Positions 1 through 4,435 of a stretch of DNA of 5,730 nucleotides are shown here, piece by piece. Source of the stretch: an uncultured Clostridia bacterium (GTDB taxonomy: Bacteria > Bacillota_A > Clostridia > Oscillospirales > Oscillospiraceae); the NCBI GenBank assembly GCA_947307505.1, contig CAMZJG010000077.1, forward strand, positions 1 through 5,730, in the 5' to 3' direction. A program made the translations under genes and the position numbers. The notes below the pieces were generated by a model. That model was not told where the DNA came from. It saw only the letters and a program-made list of their open reading frames with translations, and made no database searches. The stretch's first letter is position 1. Each line of letters begins with the position of its first letter.

Positions 1-650
1 TGTACGGTTTCTTGAAAATAACCGATGTACAGATCAGCGGCAATATGGTATACTCGAATGAAGAAGTTTTGTCTGCTTCCGGTCTGCGCAAGGGAACGCC
101 CCTCCTGCTGACCAGAATGGGAGCGGTGAAGCGGGTCGTGGAATCCCAGCTTCCGGCTGTGGAAAAGGCGGAAGTGCGCATTCGGCTCCCCGGTACCGTG
201 GTCATCCGCATCCGGGAGGGCACGGCTGTGGCCTCCCTCCAGATGCGGGACGGCCGGAATCTCCTGCTGAGCGCCAAGGGCAAGGTGGTTGGGGAGACAG
301 ATGACCCCTCGGCCTATATCCGGCTGATCGGGATCACTCCGCTGGAGGGGGATGTCGGTCGGCTTCTGAAGCTGGATACCGCGGACACCGCCAAGCTGGA
401 ATGCCTTTCAGAATTGTTGACTCTTTTGGAAGAACACGGTAGAATAGGAGAAGTAAGGGAGCTGGATGTGGCCAACCTCACCACTATCCGTATGAATTAT
501 GCAGACCGCTTCCAGGTCCGCCTGGGCGGCGCCGATCGGTTGGCAGAGAAGCTGGATTTCCTGGAGCAGATCCTGGAAGAACTCTCCTATGGGGAGACCG
601 GGACCATCGATCTCACCCGGGAGACGGAGGGGCACTACATCCCGCGGTAG
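1..650 (+). CDS. ftsQ: Cell division protein FtsQ/DivIB, 3' part (N-terminus outside window)
   Basis: This is the extracytoplasmic part of the divisome protein FtsQ/DivIB, which bridges septal peptidoglycan synthesis and the FtsL/DivIC complex. The frame is open to the left edge (first full codon at 3), and the TTG at 12 has no ribosome binding site, so the gene is cut rather than starting there. About 215 residues are visible. The first ~70 fit a POTRA domain: ITDVQISGN, then YSNEEVL, SGLRKGTPLL and a VEKAEVRIRLPGTVVIRIRE strand pair. The remainder fits the FtsQ beta domain, ending in QVRLGG...KLDFLEQIL, GTIDLT and a terminal YIPR. The cytoplasmic tail and single membrane helix expected in this family must lie upstream of the window. 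It sits 47 bases before ftsZ on the same strand with no terminator between. The identification is firm from domain order and context; ftsQ versus divIB is only a naming choice. Confidence 0.9.
   Translation, partial: YGFLKITDVQISGNMVYSNEEVLSASGLRKGTPLLLTRMGAVKRVVESQLPAVEKAEVRIRLPGTVVIRIREGTAVASLQMRDGRNLLLSAKGKVVGETDDPSAYIRLIGITPLEGDVGRLLKLDTADTAKLECLSELLTLLEEHGRIGEVRELDVANLTTIRMNYADRFQVRLGGADRLAEKLDFLEQILEELSYGETGTIDLTRETEGHYIPR
417..445 (+). promoter_or_regulatory. Candidate sigma-70/sigma-A promoter inside ftsQ, reading toward ftsZ
   Basis: A -35 box TTGACT (417-422) and a -10 box TAGAAT (440-445) are separated by exactly 17 bases. Each box matches its consensus at five of six positions. 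The site lies in a locally AT-richer patch of an otherwise GC-rich gene, where several leucines use TTG or CTT codons. Transcription would begin near 452 and leave a leader of roughly 245 bases before the ftsZ start. That it is active is inferred; there is no extended -10 TG. Confidence 0.45.
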
Positions 651-680
651 CAGACAGAAACACGGTTAAGAGCGCAAGAG

Positions 681-686
681 AGAAGG
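681..686 (+). promoter_or_regulatory. Ribosome binding site of ftsZ
   Basis: AGAAGG lies 11 bases before the ATG at 698. Two nearer ATGs, at 687 and 690, are out of the ftsZ frame. The spacing is on the long side, but the start at 698 gives the short SDVVNMKVVGVGG N-terminus seen in clostridial FtsZ proteins. An in-frame ATG at 716 has no better site. Confidence 0.6.
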
Positions 687-697
687 ATGATGAAGAG

Positions 698-1780
698 ATG
701 TCTGATGTGGTGAACATGAAAGTCGTCGGCGTCGGCGGCGCGGGAAACAATGTGGTGAGCCGGATGCGCTCTTCCGGGCTGGACGGCGTCACCTATGTGA
801 ACATCAACACCGATCGGCCCACCCTGGTGGCTTCCGCCGCCGATGAACGGGTGCAGATCGGCGAAAAGCTCACCCATGGCCAGGGAGCCGGTTCCAAGCC
901 GGAAGTCGGCCGTATGGCGGCGGAAGAGGATCGCAACAATATCCTGCGGGTGTTTGAGAATACGGACGCCGTCTTCCTCACCGCGGGCATGGGCGGAGGC
1001 ACAGGTACCGGCGCGATCCCCGTGGTGGCGGATGCCGCCCGGGAGCAGGGCGTGCTGACCATCGCCGTCGTCTCCACCCCCTTCAAGTGGGAAGGTCCCC
1101 GGAAGATGCGTACCGCTCTGGCCGGGATCGAAGCCCTGCGCGAGAAAGTGGATACCCTCTTTGTCATCCCCAATGAGAATATCCGGAAGGTTACGGATCA
1201 GAACGTCACCTTTGCCAATGCCTTTTCCGTTTCCGATGAAGTTTTGAACCGGGCGGTGGGCGGCATTGCCGACCTGCTGCGGAGCACCGGCTTCATCAAT
1301 CTGGACTTTGCCGACCTGAAAGCCATCCTCAGGCAGTCCGGTCTGGCCCACCTGGGTATCAGCGAAGCCAGCGGCAAGGGCAAGGTGGACGAGGCGGCAG
1401 CTGCGGCCATCCACAGCGACCTGACGGAAACCAGCGTCAACGGCGCCCGCCGGGTCATCGTAAACATGACGGTTTCTCAGGACCTGGCCATGGAGGACGT
1501 GACCACCCTGATGGAAAAGATCCAGGAGGCAGCGCATCCGGATGCCAACATTATCTTCGGCCTGGGTTATGACGAGACCCTGGTGGACGCCCTGCGCCTC
1601 ATCGTGATCGCAACGGATTTCGCCGGGGAAGACGGCGCCGAGGGGAAGAAAGCCGATGCGTCGAATGATGCGGCTGCAGCGGCGGTGGAGAAGCAGCGGA
1701 GCGGAGCTCAGGGCGGAGAAAAGAGTGTCGAAGACGAAGAATGGGACACCTGGCTGAAGGATCTTTTCGGGAAGCAGTAA
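698..1780 (+). CDS. ftsZ: Cell division GTPase FtsZ
   Basis: FtsZ is the tubulin-like GTPase that polymerises at midcell into the Z-ring and recruits the divisome. The 360 residues contain the whole fold: the T1 glycine loop GVGGAGNN (11-18), NTD (37-39), GAGSKPEVGR (63-72), the tubulin signature GGGTGTG (99-105), IPNE (157-160), and the T7 loop NLDFAD (201-206) with the Asn and both Asp residues needed for GTP hydrolysis across the polymer interface. The C-terminal domain continues to ATDF (305-308). A linker of ~36 residues rich in Ala, Glu and Lys follows, then a terminal peptide EEWDTWLKDLFGKQ. That tail departs from the usual DIPxFLR-type peptide that binds FtsA, ZipA or SepF. Other departures are EGPRK (132-136) where EGxRR or EGxKR is common, and ATD where ATG is usual. 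No ftsA lies beside it. It is probably co-transcribed with ftsQ and may also use the promoter inside ftsQ. Confidence 0.97.
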   Translation: MSDVVNMKVVGVGGAGNNVVSRMRSSGLDGVTYVNINTDRPTLVASAADERVQIGEKLTHGQGAGSKPEVGRMAAEEDRNNILRVFENTDAVFLTAGMGGGTGTGAIPVVADAAREQGVLTIAVVSTPFKWEGPRKMRTALAGIEALREKVDTLFVIPNENIRKVTDQNVTFANAFSVSDEVLNRAVGGIADLLRSTGFINLDFADLKAILRQSGLAHLGISEASGKGKVDEAAAAAIHSDLTETSVNGARRVIVNMTVSQDLAMEDVTTLMEKIQEAAHPDANIIFGLGYDETLVDALRLIVIATDFAGEDGAEGKKADASNDAAAAAVEKQRSGAQGGEKSVEDEEWDTWLKDLFGKQ

Positions 1781-1796
1781 GCGTCTGAACTCAAGT

Positions 1797-1804
1797 AGGG
1801 GAGG
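1797..1804 (+). promoter_or_regulatory. Strong ribosome binding site of the esterase gene
   Basis: AGGGGAGG ends 7 bases before the ATG at 1812. It fixes that start over the out-of-frame ATG at 1805. It lies in the 31-base gap after ftsZ, which holds no terminator and no obvious promoter, so the esterase is probably read from the ftsZ transcript. Confidence 0.8.
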
Positions 1805-1811
1805 ATGTGCC

Positions 1812-2711
1812 ATGGATATCGTCTTCACTGAGCGTTCCGAACTGGTGGACTGCGGAAAGCTGTACACCTTTGAGATCGCCATGAAGCCCATTCCGGATGA
1901 AAGAAAACGGACCATCCGCGTCTGGCTGCCGGAGATCTATGACGGCGCAAGACGGTTTCCCGTATTGTACATGCATGACGGGCAGTACGTGTTTCCGGAA
2001 AACGGCCCCATGCAGGGCATGGGCTCCTGGCAGTTTGCCAGGAAGATCAGCGAACTGGAGCCGGAACTCCAGTGCATCGTCGTTGCCATCGACACCTCAA
2101 ACGACCGGGGCAGCGAGCTGCTGCCGCCCTATAAGCGGAATCCTGCCCACCGGATTCCCCGGGACCCCGGAACGCCGGACTATGTTGCCCTGGGCCATCT
2201 GTATGCAGACTTCGTGCGGGATACCCTGAAGCCGGTGATCGACGAGCATTTTCTGACCCTGCCGGACGCGGCCCATACCGGCGTCGGCGGCTCCTCCATG
2301 GGCGGCCTTCAGTCCTACTATATGACCATGAAGGACCCGGATGTATTCGGCCGGTCTCTGGATCTCTCCGCGGGACTGGATATTTTGGACGAAAGCTGTC
2401 TGGAGATGATCGACAACTACGATCCCAAGCGGCTGGAGAATGCCCGTTTTTACTTCTACAGCGGAGACCAGGGGATGGATGTGACCATCATGAAGGCCAC
2501 CATCACCGTTTACCTTCGGATGAAGGAAAAACTCAATTTGTCGAACCGGCAGATCTGCATGATCATCGACAGCCGGGAATCCCACTGGGGTACCTCCTGG
2601 GGCAAATACCTGCAGAGCGGTCTGCGGTATCTGTTCAGCGAGGACAACAGCGTAGAGTCGCCTCCCAGATTCACCCAGGATCTTCCCAGGGATAAGGAGC
2701 ATTCCAGCTGA
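1812..2711 (+). CDS. Putative esterase, alpha/beta-hydrolase fold (esterase D/Fes-like family)
   Basis: The 299-residue protein resembles the putative esterase family (Pfam PF00756 type, COG2819-like hydrolases), which cleaves ester bonds of varied small substrates including siderophores, S-formylglutathione and acyl sugars. The N-terminal part has RVWLPEIYDGARRFPVLYMHDGQ (about 36-58), the usual opening strand and HDGQ loop of the family. The nucleophile elbow is GGSSMGG, with Ser162 as likely nucleophile. DVFGRSLDLSAG follows at 178-188. A likely acid is Asp219 in YSGDQG, and the likely catalytic His is 258 in RESHWGTSW, which aligns with the family HNExxW segment. There is no signal peptide or membrane segment, so it should be cytoplasmic. 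It starts 31 bases after ftsZ behind a strong ribosome binding site and is followed by a terminator, making it the last gene of the unit. The substrate cannot be read from the sequence, and a role in division is not implied by position alone. Confidence 0.85.
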   Translation: MDIVFTERSELVDCGKLYTFEIAMKPIPDERKRTIRVWLPEIYDGARRFPVLYMHDGQYVFPENGPMQGMGSWQFARKISELEPELQCIVVAIDTSNDRGSELLPPYKRNPAHRIPRDPGTPDYVALGHLYADFVRDTLKPVIDEHFLTLPDAAHTGVGGSSMGGLQSYYMTMKDPDVFGRSLDLSAGLDILDESCLEMIDNYDPKRLENARFYFYSGDQGMDVTIMKATITVYLRMKEKLNLSNRQICMIIDSRESHWGTSWGKYLQSGLRYLFSEDNSVESPPRFTQDLPRDKEHSS

Positions 2712-2728
2712 TTACAGGAAAACGGAGA

Positions 2729-2768
2729 ACGGGACTGACCGGAAATGCGTCAGTCCCGTGTGTTTATT
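2729..2768 (+). terminator. Rho-independent terminator after the esterase gene
   Basis: ACGGGACTGAC (2729-2739) pairs perfectly with GTCAGTCCCGT (2749-2759), giving an 11-bp GC-rich stem with a 9-base loop. A T-rich tail, GTGTTTATT, runs from 2760 to 2768. The tail is a little interrupted, so termination may be partial, which would let some ftsZ-esterase transcript reach the methyltransferase gene. The structure starts 18 bases after the esterase stop codon. Confidence 0.8.
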
Positions 2769-2797
2769 ATGGAAGAGAAAGCCTTTGAGGGGCAACC

Positions 2798-2803
2798 GGA
2801 GGA
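2798..2803 (+). promoter_or_regulatory. Ribosome binding site that sets the methyltransferase start at 2814
   Basis: GGAGGA lies 10 bases before the ATG at 2814. The two upstream in-frame ATGs have no such site: the one at 2745 lies in the loop of the terminator and the one at 2769 directly follows its T-tract. A TATTAT at 2765-2770 could be a -10 box for this gene, but I find no -35 at a suitable distance. Confidence 0.7.
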
Positions 2804-2813
2804 AAGTTTACAA

Positions 2814-3485
2814 ATGGATGGAAAACTGTTTGCCCAGGCGATGATCAAATTCGTATTCGGCGTGTTGCTGGTTGGCGCGCTGTTGTTCCTGCCCGCAGGG
2901 ACGTTTGCGTACCCGCAGGGGTGGCTCTTCCTGGGGATCCTGTTCATCCCCATGTTCTTTGCCGGGCTGGTCATGATGCGGAAAAATCCCGATCTGCTGC
3001 GGAAACGGCTGAATGCGAAAGAAGAGCAGGGGGATCAGAAAACGGTGATCCTTCTCAGCGGACTGATGTTCCTGGCCGCTTTTGCGGCTGCCGGATTGTG
3101 CTTCCGCTTCGGCCGGTTTCTTCTGCCCGCCTGGGTCTCCCTGGCTGCGGCAGCTGTTTTTCTGCTGGCCTATGCCCTGTACGGGGAGGTCCTGCGGGAG
3201 AATGAATACCTTTCCCGGACGATCGGGGTGCAGGAGGGACAAAGGGTGATCGACACCGGACTGTACGGCGTCGTCCGTCATCCCATGTATATGAGCACGC
3301 TCCTGCTGTTTCTGGTCATGCCGCTGGTGCTGGGTTCCGCCGTCTCCTTTGTGATCATGCTTTTGTATATCCCCCTTATCGGGAAGAGGATACGCGGAGA
3401 GGAGCGGGTCCTGGAGGCCGAACTGGATGGATACAGGGAATACAGGCAGCGGGTAAAATACAAAGTGATCCCGTATATCTGGTAA
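2814..3485 (+). CDS. Membrane methyltransferase, isoprenylcysteine carboxyl methyltransferase (ICMT)/PEMT family
   Basis: This 223-residue integral membrane protein belongs to the ICMT/phospholipid methyltransferase group, S-adenosylmethionine-dependent enzymes that act on lipophilic substrates at the membrane. Hydrophobic segments lie at about 13-28, 36-55, 77-97, 104-124 and a long pair at 159-189. The family signature is at the C-terminal side: VIDTGLYGVVRHPMY (145-159), with the RHPxY cofactor motif. The Glu pair in RGEERVLEAEL (194-204) and YREYRQRVKYKVIPYIW complete it. The frame is open to an ATG at 2745, but that start lies in a terminator loop and adds a polar 23-residue stretch. The start at 2814 has a good ribosome binding site and gives the family-like opening KLFAQAMIKFVFGVLLVGAL. 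Bacteria lack prenylated CaaX proteins in general, so the natural substrate is unknown; a lipid or small hydrophobic acid is possible. It stands between two terminators as a one-gene unit or read-through gene. Confidence 0.85.
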   Translation: MDGKLFAQAMIKFVFGVLLVGALLFLPAGTFAYPQGWLFLGILFIPMFFAGLVMMRKNPDLLRKRLNAKEEQGDQKTVILLSGLMFLAAFAAAGLCFRFGRFLLPAWVSLAAAAVFLLAYALYGEVLRENEYLSRTIGVQEGQRVIDTGLYGVVRHPMYMSTLLLFLVMPLVLGSAVSFVIMLLYIPLIGKRIRGEERVLEAELDGYREYRQRVKYKVIPYIW

Positions 3486-3497
3486 AACAGGGAAAAG

Positions 3498-3531
3498 GGC
3501 CGGCTGATCCAAAGCGATCAGCCGGCCTCTT
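3498..3531. terminator. Bidirectional terminator between convergent genes
   Basis: GGCCGGCTGATC (3498-3509) pairs perfectly with GATCAGCCGGCC (3516-3527), giving a 12-bp stem with a 6-base loop. On the plus strand the tail is TCTTT (3528-3532). On the minus strand the tail reads CTTTTCCCTGTTTT. It lies 12 bases after the methyltransferase stop and 13 bases from the stop of the minus-strand hydrolase, so it can serve both converging transcripts. Confidence 0.85.
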
Positions 3532-3540
3532 TGCACTTCG

Positions 3541-4386
3541 TCAATCATTGACAATGGGGCTGTAATACCAGCCGGTATTTACTGCGTTTTCATAGAAGCG
3601 AAGGGCGTCGTCCGCCATGTCCTCCACGATGGGGATGACATGGGAAACGCCGGAGTGGATGATCAGCTTGCAGTTGGGCAGGCACTTGGCGGTGCGGATC
3701 ATCAGATCAGGCCGGGAAATGGGATCCTCCATGCCGCCGATGATGAGTACCGGAGTCTTGATGGTCTTCAGGGCTTCCAAAACGTTCGCCTCCGTATGCA
3801 GGGCGGCCAGAGGACGGCCGAAGTCGATGGCCTTGGTCTCCGGCGCATCGTAGATCGCCTCGTAATCCGGCTGTGCGCGCTTCGCCCGGTTCTCCTCCGC
3901 TTCAATGGCATACCGCTCCCGGATCCGGGGATCCGCCGATTCGGTCCGCATCACCGGCAGCTTCAGCTTGCCGGACATGGTCAGGCTGCGGATGGACTGC
4001 TTCCCTTCGTCCAGGTTATGGGGACCCGGGACCACGGCAAAGAAGCAGATGACCCGCTCCGGATGCCGCAGGACCACATGCCAGCCGGTGCCAGCCCCGT
4101 GGGAAGCGCCGGAATAGGCAAATTTGTCGATGCCCATCTTGTCCGCAAAGGCGATCACGTCGTCCGCGAAACGGTCGTACCAGTGCTCTCCGTAATCCTC
4201 CCGCACATGGGTGGACTGTCCGAAGCCCCGGTTGGTGAGCAGAAAAACATGAAACCCACGCTTCGCCAGTTCCCGCTCCAGGCTGAAACGGCTGTGATCC
4301 ACCTGGGTGCAGAGCAGATAGCGGTCGCCCTCGCCCCACTCCTCGTAATGGATCTTGATGCCTGCTTCCACTTCCATCAACGGCAT
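3541..4386 (-). CDS. Alpha/beta hydrolase with complete Ser-Asp-His triad
   Basis: This 281-residue protein is a single-domain alpha/beta hydrolase, presumably a cytoplasmic esterase, lipase-like or C-C hydrolase enzyme; no signal peptide is seen. The fold order is clear: IKIHYEEWGEG (10-20), RGFHVFLLTNRGFGQS (43-58), the nucleophile elbow YSGASHGAG with Ser95, a cap region of about 120-205 rich in charged helices, TPVLIIGGMEDP with Asp221, and IIHSGVSHVIPI with His249. The usual His-Gly oxyanion segment after the third strand is absent; LLCTQVDHSRFS stands there. I chose the ATG at 4386 because GAGGAGG lies 8 bases upstream; a longer frame reaches 4491 but would run 56 bases into the GH127 gene and has a non-family N-terminus. 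It follows the GH127 gene by 49 bases on the same strand with no terminator, so joint expression and a role in plant glycan or ester breakdown are plausible but inferred. Confidence 0.85.
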   Translation of the reverse strand: MPLMEVEAGIKIHYEEWGEGDRYLLCTQVDHSRFSLERELAKRGFHVFLLTNRGFGQSTHVREDYGEHWYDRFADDVIAFADKMGIDKFAYSGASHGAGTGWHVVLRHPERVICFFAVVPGPHNLDEGKQSIRSLTMSGKLKLPVMRTESADPRIRERYAIEAEENRAKRAQPDYEAIYDAPETKAIDFGRPLAALHTEANVLEALKTIKTPVLIIGGMEDPISRPDLMIRTAKCLPNCKLIIHSGVSHVIPIVEDMADDALRFYENAVNTGWYYSPIVND

Positions 4387-4394
4387 GATGCAGA

Positions 4395-4401
4395 CCTCCT
4401 C
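4395..4401 (-). promoter_or_regulatory. Ribosome binding site of the minus-strand alpha/beta hydrolase
   Basis: On the minus strand this reads GAGGAGG, 8 bases before the ATG at 4386. It decides the start in favour of the 281-residue product over the longer open frame. It lies in the 49-base gap after the GH127 stop. Confidence 0.8.
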
Positions 4402-4435
4402 TGTGTGATGATGGATCCTTTCCGCTGCCGGCCGG

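Noticed and set aside
12..14. TTG as the start codon of ftsQ.
   Set aside because: The frame is open to the left edge, no ribosome binding site precedes it, and the membrane helix expected in the family would be lost.
466..495. A 9-codon open frame (MWPTSPLSV) after an AAGGGAG site just downstream of the putative internal promoter, as a leader peptide for ftsZ.
   Set aside because: It is too short and too easily formed by chance inside ftsQ, and no attenuator-like hairpin follows it.
635..1915. A 426-codon open frame on the minus strand, opposite ftsZ.
   Set aside because: It is the shadow of the GC-biased ftsZ codons. Its product is low in recognisable structure, matches no family I know, and ftsZ on the other strand is certain.
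2097..2702. Minus-strand open frames opposite the esterase, and likewise at 2808-3554 opposite the methyltransferase.
   Set aside because: Both lie wholly or mainly against convincing plus-strand genes and show no domain, ribosome binding site or membrane pattern of their own.
3548..3568. A perfect TTGACA on the plus strand at 3548-3553 as part of a promoter.
   Set aside because: The nearest -10-like sequences are 9 and 22 bases away, outside usable spacing, and it lies within the end of a minus-strand gene.
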